A stretch of DNA of 64,000 nucleotides from Acanthamoeba sp. SK_2022b (lineage: Eukaryota; Discosea; Longamoebia; Acanthamoebidae), in the NCBI GenBank assembly GCA_027943245.1, contig JANDJZ010001754.1:169179-233178 (forward strand), written 5' to 3'. Each line of letters opens with the position of its first letter. The stretch's first letter is position 1. The translations under genes were made by a program, and so were the position numbers. This document shows positions 1 through 7,577 of this stretch, piece after piece. The notes under the pieces are model-generated. The model was given only the letters and a program-made list of their open reading frames with translations. It searched no databases and was not told where the DNA came from.

Positions 1-496
1 CGAGTACTCCTACCTGATGGGGCAAATGGTGGATGCCGACACCGCCTACATGGCGAGCCGCGGCCTGCGCACCCTGAGCGTACGCCTGAAGCAGCACGAA
101 CGCAGCAGCATCGAAGTCGCCCACTGGCTGGCGGCACGGCCGGAAGTGGCGACGGTCAATCACCCGGCCCTGCCCAGCTGCAAGGGCCACGAGTTCTACC
201 GCCGCGACTTCAGCGGCTGCAACGGGCTGTTCTCCTTCGTGCTGAAAGAGCGGTTGGACGATGCGCAGTTGGCCGCCTACCTGGACAACTTCAGCCACTT
301 CAGCATGGCCTACTCCTGGGGCGGCTTCGAGTCGCTGATCCTGGCCAACCAGCCGGAAGAGCTGGAAGCGATCCGTCCGGCGGGCGGCGTCGATTTCTCC
401 GGCACGCTGGTGCGCCTGCACATCGGCCTGGAGAACGTCGAAGACCTGATCGCCGATCTGGCGGCCGGTTTCGATCGCCTCAACGGCGTGCGCTAA
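1..496 (+). CDS. metC: Cystathionine beta-lyase MetC, C-terminal part (cut by window start)
   Basis: This is the last ~164 codons of a PLP-dependent Cys/Met-metabolism enzyme; the reading frame is open from base 2 to the TAA at 494-496. Cystathionine beta-lyase splits cystathionine into homocysteine, pyruvate and ammonia in methionine synthesis. The visible part begins just after the region that carries the PLP lysine in this family and shows the C-terminal domain, including the [14 protein letters not shown] stretch (here [10 protein letters not shown]) and the closing LHIGLE motif. The neighbour yghB follows, as in E. coli, which supports metC over the related metB. The N-terminal half, the PLP lysine and the promoter lie outside the window. 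Confidence 0.9.
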   Translation, partial: EYSYLMGQMVDADTAYMASRGLRTLSVRLKQHERSSIEVAHWLAARPEVATVNHPALPSCKGHEFYRRDFSGCNGLFSFVLKERLDDAQLAAYLDNFSHFSMAYSWGGFESLILANQPEELEAIRPAGGVDFSGTLVRLHIGLENVEDLIADLAAGFDRLNGVR

Positions 497-641
497 GGCG
501 GATTCCGCTAATTTTCTTCGTCTCGTTTAATGTCGGCTTAAGCTATTAGCGGTACACTATCCGGGTAACTGTCAGATACGGTAACCGCCGCACCCTGGAG
601 AACGTGACCCCGGGCGCAACCGGCATGCAACAGGACATAAA

Positions 642-1301
642 ATGGATGTATTACGAGAGATTATTCATGCGCTTTGGCAGCAGGACTTTATTGCCCTCGC
701 CGATCCAAGCGTAATTTGGGTGGTTTACGCCGTACTTTTCACCACTCTGTTTTTGGAAAACGGACTGCTGCCCGCCTCCTTCCTCCCCGGCGACAGCCTG
801 CTGCTGCTGTCGGGTGCGCTGATCGCCAAAGGCGTGATGGGCTTTGCCCCCACCCTGCTGATTTTGACCGCTGCCGCCGGCCTCGGCTGCTGGCTGAGCT
901 ATATCCAGGGCCGCTGGCTGGGCCACACCGGCCTGGTGAAAGGCTGGCTGCTGCAGCTGCCGGCACAGTACCACCAACGCGCGCATAACCTGTTCAACCG
1001 CCACGGGCTGACGGCGCTGCTGATCGGCCGCTTCCTCGGCTTCGTGCGCACGCTGCTGCCGACCATGGCCGGCATTTCCGGGCTCAACAGCTCACGCTTC
1101 CAGGTGTTCAACTGGCTGAGCGCGGCGATCTGGGTTTGCGCGCTGGTGGGCCTCGGCTACGCTTTCAGCCAAATCCCGCTGGTGAAGCGCTACGAAAGCC
1201 AGGTGATGACCGGCCTGATGCTGCTGCCGCTGCTGCTGCTGTTCGTCGGCCTGCTGGGCGCCATGCTGGTCATTTGGCGTAAAAAGCGCGCCTCCTCCTG
1301 A
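642..1301 (+). CDS. yghB: DedA-family inner-membrane protein YghB
   Basis: 219 residues, the same length as E. coli YghB. DedA proteins are polytopic inner-membrane proteins linked to proton-motive-force-dependent transport and envelope lipid homeostasis; in E. coli YghB and YqjA are partly redundant for cell division and drug resistance. The sequence shows a hydrophobic segment near residues 23-40, the conserved [18 protein letters not shown] stretch, the [16 protein letters not shown] motif with the family's key arginines, and two C-terminal membrane segments ending in a basic tail. The start at 642 is preceded by AGGAC. metC lies 145 bp upstream and probably has a separate transcript. The gene converges on a LysR gene only 10 bp away. 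Confidence 0.93.
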   Translation: MDVLREIIHALWQQDFIALADPSVIWVVYAVLFTTLFLENGLLPASFLPGDSLLLLSGALIAKGVMGFAPTLLILTAAAGLGCWLSYIQGRWLGHTGLVKGWLLQLPAQYHQRAHNLFNRHGLTALLIGRFLGFVRTLLPTMAGISGLNSSRFQVFNWLSAAIWVCALVGLGYAFSQIPLVKRYESQVMTGLMLLPLLLLFVGLLGAMLVIWRKKRASS

Positions 1302-1311
1302 GCCCGGCGCG

Positions 1312-2232
1312 CTACAGCGCCTTCTCGACCAACGCCAGACTGGCGGGCAACTTGCTCACCAGCGTATCCACCGCCAGCCGCACCTTCAGCGGCAGGTGAG
1401 GCGTGTGCGGCCACACCGCATGCGCTTCAAAGGCGGCGCCCGGCCGGTCGCGCAGCAAGCGCACCAGCGCCCCGCTCAACAGCTGCTCACGCACCAGCCA
1501 GCACGGCAGCCAGGCAATGCCGAACCCCGCCGTCGCCGCATCCGCAATCGCCTGCAGATCGTCCATTTGCAGCCGGTTAGTCGGCATCACTTCCTGCGGC
1601 TTGCCGTCGCTATCCAATACCAACCAGCTGCGCCGCGCACCGGCGCGCATATAGGTCACCGCCTCATGCTGCGCCAGCTGTTCGATGCTGTGCGGCTCGC
1701 CGCACCGCTGCAGATAGGCCGGCGAGGCGCACAGCGTCATGCGATGATCGCCGATGCGGCGCGCCACCAGCCCGCCGCTGTTGGCCAGCGTGCCGTTGCG
1801 GATCGCCATGTCGAAGCCGTCCTCAATCAGATCCACCACCCGATCGTTGAACGACAGCTCCAGCTCCAGGCCCGGGTGCTCGCGCGTCAGCTCGGTCAAC
1901 AGCGGCGCAATGCACATGCGGCCAAACAGCACCGGCATCGATACCCGCAGCCGGCCGCTGACCTGTCGCTTGCCCGACTCCAGCAGCGTTTCCGCACTGC
2001 GGATCTCCTCCAGCGCTCGCAGGCAGCGCTCATAGAATAACGCGCCGTCGTCGGTCAGGCTCTGGCTGCGGGTAGTGCGATGAAACAGCCGCACGCCCAG
2101 CCGCTGTTCCAGCCGGGCGATGGTTTTCCCCACCGCCGAACGCGACAGGTGCAGCCGGCTGGCCGCCAACGCAAAACTGCCCGCCTCCACGGCGGTGACG
2201 AATACCGAAATGCCGCTCAATCGATCGCTCAT
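1312..2232 (-). CDS. LysR-family transcriptional regulator
   Basis: 306 residues with an N-terminal winged HTH (about residues 3-62, with AASRLHLSRSAVGKTIARLE as recognition region) and a LysR substrate-binding domain. ATG at 2232 is preferred over an upstream TTG at 2256, because an AGGG element sits just before it and the LysR domain starts at once. The gene is divergent from an MDR-type alcohol dehydrogenase with a 107-bp shared gap, the usual arrangement of a LysR protein and its target, so control of that dehydrogenase is likely. The ligand cannot be told from sequence. The sequence places it in the large DmlR/YafC-like group with no specific match that I recognise. Confidence 0.88.
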   Translation of the reverse strand: MSDRLSGISVFVTAVEAGSFALAASRLHLSRSAVGKTIARLEQRLGVRLFHRTTRSQSLTDDGALFYERCLRALEEIRSAETLLESGKRQVSGRLRVSMPVLFGRMCIAPLLTELTREHPGLELELSFNDRVVDLIEDGFDMAIRNGTLANSGGLVARRIGDHRMTLCASPAYLQRCGEPHSIEQLAQHEAVTYMRAGARRSWLVLDSDGKPQEVMPTNRLQMDDLQAIADAATAGFGIAWLPCWLVREQLLSGALVRLLRDRPGAAFEAHAVWPHTPHLPLKVRLAVDTLVSKLPASLALVEKAL

Positions 2233-2271
2233 GATTTGTCGCCCTGAAAGAAACAATCCTCGGAAATCTTA

Positions 2272-2284
2272 TCGCCACTGGCGA
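2272..2284. promoter_or_regulatory. Perfect 13-nt palindrome in the LysR/ADH divergent gap
   Basis: TCGCCACTGGCGA, six-base arms around one base, lies mid-way in the 107-bp gap between the LysR gene and the divergent dehydrogenase. Its position suits an operator for the LysR protein, but the motif also occurs elsewhere in this GC-rich window, so the assignment is inference. Confidence 0.3.
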
Positions 2285-2339
2285 ACCTTCATCAACGATA
2301 TTATCGACCAGCCGTTAATCGCTGACTTTGGAGAACATC

Positions 2340-3368
2340 ATGACCGACACGATGCAACGCTGGACGATGGACGCCCTGGGGCGTGAACACCTGCGGTTGA
2401 CCGCCGACGCGATCCCGCAGCCGGGGCCACACGAAATCAGAGTGAAAGTGAAAGCGGTCGCGCTCAACTACCGCGACAAACTGATGATTGAAAGCGGCAT
2501 GGGGCTGACGCTGCCGCAGCCGTTCACCCCCGCCTCGGACATGGCCGGCGAGGTCGACGCTATCGGCCCCGGCGTCAGCCGTTTCCAACCCGGCGCCAGG
2601 GTCATCTCTACCTTCAGCCCCGGCTGGCTCGACGGCCGGCAAAAACCGTACGGCAATGCGCGCCAGGTGCCTTACCACACCCTCGGCGGTTTCTATCAGG
2701 GCGTGCTGGCGGAATATGTGATTTTGCATGAGGACTGGCTGGTGGCGGCGCCGGCGTCGCTGGACGACGTGCAGGCCAGCACCCTGCCGTGCGCCGGGCT
2801 AACCGCCTGGTTCGCGCTGGTGGAGCAAGGCAAGCTGCATGCCGGCGAGACGGTGCTGGTGCAAGGCACCGGCGGGGTGGCGCTGTTCGCGCTGCAGATC
2901 GCCAAAGCGCACGGCGCCGAGGTATATGTGACTTCCGGCAGCGATGAAAAGCTGGCGCGTGCCCAGGCGCTGGGCGCCAGTCACGGCATCAACCGACTGA
3001 ACGGCGATTGGGTGGAAGCAGTTTATGCACTGACGCAGGATCGCGGCATCGACCATGTGATCGACACCGTCGGCGGCCCGAATCTGGGCAACTCGGTACG
3101 CGCCGTGGCGGTGGGCGGCCGCATCTCGGTGATCGGCGTGCTGGCGGGCGCCGAGATTTCCGCCCCCGCCGGCCTGCTGCTGCTGAAATCGGCGGAGATC
3201 CAGGGCATCGGCGTCGGCCACCGCCGCGCGCTGGAAGATCTGGTGCGCGCCGTGGACGCCGTCAACCTGCAGCCGGTGATCGACCAGGTCTACCGTTTCG
3301 ATCAGCTGCCGCAGGCGTTGGATCACCTCGACCGCGGGCCGTTCGGCAAGATCGTCCTGACCCCGTAA
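2340..3368 (+). CDS. Zinc-type/quinone-oxidoreductase-like NAD(P)-dependent alcohol dehydrogenase (MDR family)
   Basis: 342 residues of medium-chain dehydrogenase/reductase fold. The N-terminal GroES-like domain has PHEIRVKVKAVALNYRDKLM and the C-terminal Rossmann domain has VLVQGTGGVALFALQIAKAHGAEVYVTSGS, the nucleotide-binding glycine motif. The typical catalytic-zinc cysteine/histidine set near residue 40 (GxCxxD-H) is not seen; NYRDKLM is more like the quinone-reductase/zinc-free branch. ATG at 2340 follows GGAG with correct spacing and is chosen over a TTG at 2328. The gene is divergent from a LysR regulator, which suggests inducible detoxification or oxidation of a small aldehyde, ketone or alcohol. 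The substrate is unknown. Confidence 0.85.
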   Translation: MTDTMQRWTMDALGREHLRLTADAIPQPGPHEIRVKVKAVALNYRDKLMIESGMGLTLPQPFTPASDMAGEVDAIGPGVSRFQPGARVISTFSPGWLDGRQKPYGNARQVPYHTLGGFYQGVLAEYVILHEDWLVAAPASLDDVQASTLPCAGLTAWFALVEQGKLHAGETVLVQGTGGVALFALQIAKAHGAEVYVTSGSDEKLARAQALGASHGINRLNGDWVEAVYALTQDRGIDHVIDTVGGPNLGNSVRAVAVGGRISVIGVLAGAEISAPAGLLLLKSAEIQGIGVGHRRALEDLVRAVDAVNLQPVIDQVYRFDQLPQALDHLDRGPFGKIVLTP

Positions 3369-3375
3369 ACGCGGT

Positions 3376-4293
3376 TCAGCCCTCCAGCAGCAGCGGGTTG
3401 GCGTCGCGCAGCCGGGCGATTTCATCGCTCGGCGTCATGCCGAACAGGCGCTTGAATTCACGGCTGAACTGCGACGCGCTCTCGTAGCCGACGCGGATCG
3501 CCGCCGTGCTGGCCTTCAGGCCGTCATGCACCATCAACAGGCGCGCCTTATGCAGCCGGTACGACTTCACGTATTGCAGCGGCGAGGTGTTGGTCACCGC
3601 CTTGAAGTTGTGGTGGAACGCCGAGACGCTCATGTTGACCTCGCTGGCCAACTGCTCGACGTTGAGGTTGTCGGCATATTGATTTTCTATGCGCCGCAGC
3701 GCCTTGGCGATCTGGCTAAAGTGGGTATGGCGGTTGACCAGCTCCTGCAGCGACGCGCCGCAGGTGCCGCGCAGCACGTAGTAGAGGATTTCGCGCACGA
3801 TCTGCGGCCCCAGCACCCGGGCATCGAGCGGCTTGGCCATCACGTCCAGCAGGCGTTCGGTGGCGCACAGCAGCTCTTCCGTCAGCTCGGCCAGGTTCAC
3901 CCCGTTGCTCTCCGCCCGCGGTTGCATCAGGTAGTCGTCATCGCCGATGTCGATCAGCAAGTCCTGCAGCATTTGGGTATCGATATTGACCGCCAACCCA
4001 ACCAGCGGCAGTTCCGGGCTGGCGAAGGTTTCGCACTCGAACGGCAGCGGCACCGTCATCAGCAGGTAGTTGCGCGGATCGTACTGGAACATCTTGTTGC
4101 CGCAATAGCCCACCTTGTGCCCCTGAAAGACGATCACGATCCCCGGCTCGTACATCACCGGTTGGCGCGGGCTGTGGCGATCGACATACAGGATCTTTAC
4201 CCGCGGCACCGGTGACGGCGTGTAGCCGTTGCCGGTGGCGATAGCCATCGCCTGGTGCGCCATGCGGCTGCGCTGCGCATCGATTTCAATCAC
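3376..4293 (-). CDS. yqhC: AraC-family activator YqhC
   Basis: 305 residues. The N-terminal AraC_N-type sensing domain (about 1-190) contains [16 protein letters not shown], and the C-terminal domain holds two helix-turn-helix motifs ([22 protein letters not shown] and [26 protein letters not shown]). In E. coli YqhC responds to aldehydes and activates yqhD-dkgA, which lie divergently beside it here too. The start is a GTG at 4293 with AGAGGG seven bases upstream; an ATG eleven codons later lacks a comparable site. The 196-bp gap to yqhD carries direct repeats fit for an AraC-type dimer. Confidence 0.9.
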   Translation of the reverse strand: MIEIDAQRSRMAHQAMAIATGNGYTPSPVPRVKILYVDRHSPRQPVMYEPGIVIVFQGHKVGYCGNKMFQYDPRNYLLMTVPLPFECETFASPELPLVGLAVNIDTQMLQDLLIDIGDDDYLMQPRAESNGVNLAELTEELLCATERLLDVMAKPLDARVLGPQIVREILYYVLRGTCGASLQELVNRHTHFSQIAKALRRIENQYADNLNVEQLASEVNMSVSAFHHNFKAVTNTSPLQYVKSYRLHKARLLMVHDGLKASTAAIRVGYESASQFSREFKRLFGMTPSDEIARLRDANPLLLEG

Positions 4294-4368
4294 GGAAACA
4301 CCCTCTTACAGTCAGAACGATTCGGCATAAATAATAATTTAAAACTCGCCATTTCTACAGCGACTTGT

Positions 4369-4400
4369 AGGAATAGGCAAGAACCAAACAGGAATGTGCA
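4369..4400 (+). promoter_or_regulatory. Candidate YqhC operator: direct repeat spaced 21 bp
   Basis: AGGAATAGGCA (4369-4379) and AGGAATGTGCA (4390-4400) match at 9 of 11 bases and are exactly 21 bp apart, two helical turns. The second copy ends one base before the -35 box of yqhD. Direct repeats with this spacing touching the -35 are typical of activation sites for AraC-family proteins. Assignment to YqhC is inferred from position. Confidence 0.5.
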
Positions 4401-4429
4401 TTGTGCGTTGCCGCCAGGTTCCTGACAAT
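4401..4429 (+). promoter_or_regulatory. Probable yqhD promoter
   Basis: TTGTGC (4401-4406), a 17-bp spacer, then GACAAT (4424-4429). The weak -10 and the repeats directly upstream fit an activator-dependent sigma-70 promoter. This would give a leader of about 55 bases before the yqhD start codon. Confidence 0.5.
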
Positions 4430-4489
4430 ACGGGCCAGAAACCTTTGCGCCACTTTGGCGCCCGCCTGACAGAAAGAGAGAAATCATCC

Positions 4490-5653
4490 ATGCAAAACTT
4501 CATTCTGCATACCCCAACCAAAATCCTGTTCGGCAAGGACCAAATTGCCGAAGTGGCCGGCCAGATCCCGGCGGACGCACGCATTCTGATCACCTACGGT
4601 GGCGGCAGCGTGAAGAAAAACGGCGTGCTGGATCAGGTGTACAGCGCGCTGGCCGGCCGCGACGTGCGGGAGTTCTCCGGCATCGAGCCGAACCCGACCT
4701 ACGAAACGCTGATGAAAGCGGTCGAAGTGGTGAAGGCGGAAAACATCGATTTCCTGCTGGCGGTCGGCGGCGGTTCGGTGGTTGACGGCACCAAGTTCAT
4801 CGCCGCCGCCGCGCGTTACACCGCCGACGGCGACGCCTGGCATATCCTGCAGACCGTCGGCAGCCACATCGCCGACGCAGTGCCGATGGGCTGCGTGCTG
4901 ACGCTGCCGGCCACCGGTTCCGAATCCAACAGCGGCGCGGTGATCACCCGTAAAAGCAGCGGCGACAAGCAGCACTTCTTCTCGCCGCTGGTGCAGCCGC
5001 GCTTCGCCGTACTGGATCCGGTGGTGACCTACTCGCTGCCGCCGCGCCAGATCGCCAACGGCGTGGTCGACGCCTTCGTGCACACCCTGGAGCAGTACCT
5101 GACCTACCCGGTCGACGCCAAGGTGCAGGATCGCTTCGCCGAAGGCCTGCTGCTGACCCTGCTGGAAGACGGCCCGCGCGCGCTGGCCGAACCGGAAAAC
5201 TATGGGGTGCGCGCCAACGTGATGTGGAGCGCCACCATGGCGCTGAACGGCCTGATCGGCGCCGGGGTGCCGCAGGACTGGGCGACCCACATGCTGGGCC
5301 ACGAGCTGACCGCCATGCACGATCTCGACCACGCGCAAACGCTGGCCATCGTACTGCCGGCGCTGCTGCACGAGAAGAAAGCGCAGAAGCGCGAAAAACT
5401 GCTGCAGTACGCTGACCGCGTCTGGGGCCTGCGCGAAGGCAGCGAAGACAGCCGCATCGACGGCGCCATCGCCGCCACTCGCGCCTTCTTCGAGCAGATG
5501 GGCGTACCGACCCGCATGGCGGATTATCAGCTCGACGGCAGCAGCATTCCGGCGCTGCTCGACAAGCTGCATCAGCACGGCATGACCGCCTTGGGCGAGC
5601 ATCAGGACATCACCCTGGACGTCAGCCGCCGCATTTACGAAGCGGCGCGTTAA
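4490..5653 (+). CDS. yqhD: NADPH-dependent aldehyde reductase / alcohol dehydrogenase YqhD
   Basis: 387 residues, the same length as E. coli YqhD, an iron/zinc-type (group III) dehydrogenase that reduces short-chain, furanic and lipid-peroxidation aldehydes with NADPH. Visible motifs are GGGSVKKNG and GGGSVVDGTKFIA for nucleotide binding, the family signature around HMLGHELTAMHDLDHAQTLAIV with metal-binding histidines, and D and H ligands earlier in FVHTLEQYL. ATG at 4490 is chosen because homologous MQNF starts there; the open frame upstream is part of the promoter region. dkgA follows 287 bp later. The pair forms an aldehyde-scavenging module under YqhC. Confidence 0.95.
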   Translation: MQNFILHTPTKILFGKDQIAEVAGQIPADARILITYGGGSVKKNGVLDQVYSALAGRDVREFSGIEPNPTYETLMKAVEVVKAENIDFLLAVGGGSVVDGTKFIAAAARYTADGDAWHILQTVGSHIADAVPMGCVLTLPATGSESNSGAVITRKSSGDKQHFFSPLVQPRFAVLDPVVTYSLPPRQIANGVVDAFVHTLEQYLTYPVDAKVQDRFAEGLLLTLLEDGPRALAEPENYGVRANVMWSATMALNGLIGAGVPQDWATHMLGHELTAMHDLDHAQTLAIVLPALLHEKKAQKREKLLQYADRVWGLREGSEDSRIDGAIAATRAFFEQMGVPTRMADYQLDGSSIPALLDKLHQHGMTALGEHQDITLDVSRRIYEAAR

Positions 5654-5673
5654 TCGCAAAACGGCGATTTTTT
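5652..5673 (+). terminator. Short terminator-like hairpin after yqhD
   Basis: AATCGC and GCGATT form a six-base stem that starts in the yqhD stop codon and runs into six T residues. The stem is short, so termination is probably partial. Confidence 0.45.
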
Positions 5674-5940
5674 GCTAGGCTTTAGTCTCCGCCAGCCATT
5701 TTTCGCCGCATCCGGCGCCCGGCCGATCACCGGGTGCCGTCGGGCGCCTCCGCGCGCCGCCGATCGTTTCGCACCACCCGTCTTACCGCTCATTCGCAGG
5801 GAGAGCGGGGAGAAAGTCGCCCTCCCGCCACCGCTGAAATTAGGCTGGCAAACCCGGCAACCGCCCATTTTGCCAACTAGAATTTATCTATAGCCGTTTC
5901 GGTGCCGCAGGCGCCGCAATCCGTACACAAGGAGATGCGC
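5674..5940 (+). other. yqhD-dkgA intergenic spacer with GC-rich hairpin
   Basis: This 267-base stretch separates two genes that are adjacent in E. coli. It contains a strong hairpin, GGCGCCCGG (5714-5722) pairing with CCGGGTGCC (5730-5738), with one G-T pair and a seven-base loop. A 73-codon open frame runs through it but shows no family resemblance and is arginine/proline-rich, as expected from GC-rich noncoding DNA. The dkgA ribosome site AAGGAG is at its right end. dkgA may have its own promoter here, but I see no convincing -35/-10 pair. Confidence 0.4.
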
Positions 5941-6765
5941 ATGACAACGCAACAACCCATCATCAAACTCCACGATGGTAATCTGATGCCGCAGTTGGGT
6001 CTCGGCGTTTGGCAGGCGAGTATTGAAGAGACCACCCGCGCGGTGAGCAAAGCGCTGGAGATCGGTTACCGCTCCATCGACACCGCCGCGATCTACAAGA
6101 ACGAGGAAGGCGTCGGCGCCGCACTGCAGTCCAGTTCGCTGCCGCGCAGCGAGCTGTTCATCACCACCAAGCTGTGGAACGACGATCAGGGCGATCCACT
6201 GGCGGCGCTGGAAACCAGTTTGGAAAAACTCAGGCTGGACTATGTGGATCTGTACCTGATCCACTGGCCGCGCCCGCAGCAAGATCAATACGTCTCCGCC
6301 TGGCGCGAACTGATCAAGCTGCGCGATCAAGGCCTGGTCAAAAGCATCGGCGTATGCAACTTCCATACGCCGCACCTGCAGCGCCTGCTGGATGAAACCA
6401 ACGTGGCGCCGGTCGTCAACCAGATAGAGCTGCACCCGCTGCTGCAACAGCGCCAGCTGCGCGCCTGGAACGCCACGCACCATATCGCCACCGAATCCTG
6501 GAGCCCGCTGGCGCAGGGCGGTGAAGGGGTGTTCGACCAGCCGCTGATCAAGGCACTGGCCGAGAAATACGAGAAAACCCCGGCGCAGATCGTGGTGCGC
6601 TGGCACCTGGACAGCGGCCTTATCGTGATCCCGAAATCGGTCACGCCGTCGCGCATCCGCGAAAACTTCGAGGTGTTTGATTTCAAACTCGATAAGGACG
6701 AACTGGGCGAGATCGCCAAGCTGGACGTCGGCAACCGCCTCGGGCCGGATCCGGATACCCTGTAA
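5941..6765 (+). CDS. dkgA: Aldo-keto reductase DkgA (2,5-diketo-D-gluconate reductase A)
   Basis: 274 residues, one shorter than E. coli DkgA. It is a TIM-barrel NADPH-dependent reductase for 2,5-diketogluconate, methylglyoxal and other aldehydes. It shows the AKR signatures: GYRSIDTAAIYKNEEGVG with the catalytic Asp and Tyr, the IHWP motif with the catalytic His, SIGVCNF, and IPKSVTPSRIRENFEVFDF for NADPH binding. AAGGAG sits nine bases before the ATG at 5941. Together with yqhD it forms an aldehyde-removal pair. Confidence 0.95.
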   Translation: MTTQQPIIKLHDGNLMPQLGLGVWQASIEETTRAVSKALEIGYRSIDTAAIYKNEEGVGAALQSSSLPRSELFITTKLWNDDQGDPLAALETSLEKLRLDYVDLYLIHWPRPQQDQYVSAWRELIKLRDQGLVKSIGVCNFHTPHLQRLLDETNVAPVVNQIELHPLLQQRQLRAWNATHHIATESWSPLAQGGEGVFDQPLIKALAEKYEKTPAQIVVRWHLDSGLIVIPKSVTPSRIRENFEVFDFKLDKDELGEIAKLDVGNRLGPDPDTL

Positions 6766-6775
6766 CCCCTCCCCA

Positions 6776-6803
6776 AGCCCTCTCCCGTCGGAGGGGGCTT
6801 TTC
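6776..6803 (+). terminator. Rho-independent terminator after dkgA
   Basis: AGCCCTCTCC pairs with GGAGGGGGCT (one T-G pair) across a four-base CGTC loop, followed by TTTCC. It begins 11 bases after the dkgA stop. Confidence 0.75.
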
Positions 6804-6908
6804 CTTCCCGCGCATTGCCCCCTTACGCCGCCTGACGTTATGATGACGACGCCGGAGGCCTCGCCCGCCGGTTAACGCCGTTAAAAAAACAGACAAGCAC
6901 GGAGCACC

Positions 6909-7514
6909 ATGAAATTCTCTTTCTCACACGGGTTACGACTGGGCATGCTTTGCGTCATGCTGGTGCTGGCGGGTTGCGCCGGCAAGAAACAGCGTATCAG
7001 CTACGATCGCCACGCTTTCGATAGCGCCATTAAAGACGCCGCCAGCGAATACGGTGTGGACGCCAAGCTGATCACCGCCATGATCCAGGTGGAGTCCGGC
7101 TTCAACCCCGCGGCGGTGAGCAAGTCCAACGCTATCGGCCTGATGCAGCTGAAAGCCGATACCGCCGGCTGCGATGCCTACCGCTACAAAGGCAAACGCG
7201 GCTGCCCGGACGCTGACGACCTGCGGGATCCCGACACCAATATCGATCTCGGCGCCGCCTACCTGGCCACCTTGCAAAAACAGCAGCTTAAAGGGATCAC
7301 GAACCCTGTTACGCTGCGCTACGCCACCATCATCGCCTACGTCAACGGCACCGGCGCGCTGCTGCGCACCTTCTCCAGCAACCGTCAGCAGGCCATCGCG
7401 ATGATCAACAACCTGTCGCCGGAAGCCTTTAACTGGCACGTGCGCAAATACCATCCCGCTCCGCAGGCGCCGCGCCATTTGATGAAAGTGGAAGCCGCCT
7501 ACGATAGTTTGTGA
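6909..7514 (+). CDS. emtA: Outer-membrane lipoprotein lytic transglycosylase EmtA (MltE)
   Basis: 201 residues; E. coli EmtA has 203. It cleaves peptidoglycan glycan strands endolytically, releasing 1,6-anhydromuropeptides. A lipoprotein signal (basic start, hydrophobic run, lipobox LAGC with the Cys near residue 22) directs it to the outer membrane. The SLT domain has the catalytic Glu in IQVESGFNP, then AVSKSNAIGLMQLK and the C-terminal YVNGTGALLRTFSS and HPAPQAPRH signatures that match EmtA rather than MltC or Slt70. It follows dkgA after a terminator and so is likely transcribed alone. Confidence 0.9.
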   Translation: MKFSFSHGLRLGMLCVMLVLAGCAGKKQRISYDRHAFDSAIKDAASEYGVDAKLITAMIQVESGFNPAAVSKSNAIGLMQLKADTAGCDAYRYKGKRGCPDADDLRDPDTNIDLGAAYLATLQKQQLKGITNPVTLRYATIIAYVNGTGALLRTFSSNRQQAIAMINNLSPEAFNWHVRKYHPAPQAPRHLMKVEAAYDSL

Positions 7515-7525
7515 TGAGCAAAAGT

Positions 7526-7555
7526 AAAAAGGAGAACCCGAGGGTTCTCCTTTTT
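7526..7555. terminator. Bidirectional terminator between emtA and ygiQ
   Basis: A nearly perfect inverted repeat: AAAAAGGAGAACCC, two bases, GGGTTCTCCTTTTT. The A-run and T-run make it work on both strands, ending the converging emtA and ygiQ transcripts. Confidence 0.9.
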
Positions 7556-7577
7556 GTTTGCGCACGCGGCGTCGCCG

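Noticed and set aside
5672..5893. 73-codon frame between yqhD and dkgA
   Set aside because: Proline/arginine-rich, no ribosome site, overlaps strong hairpins.
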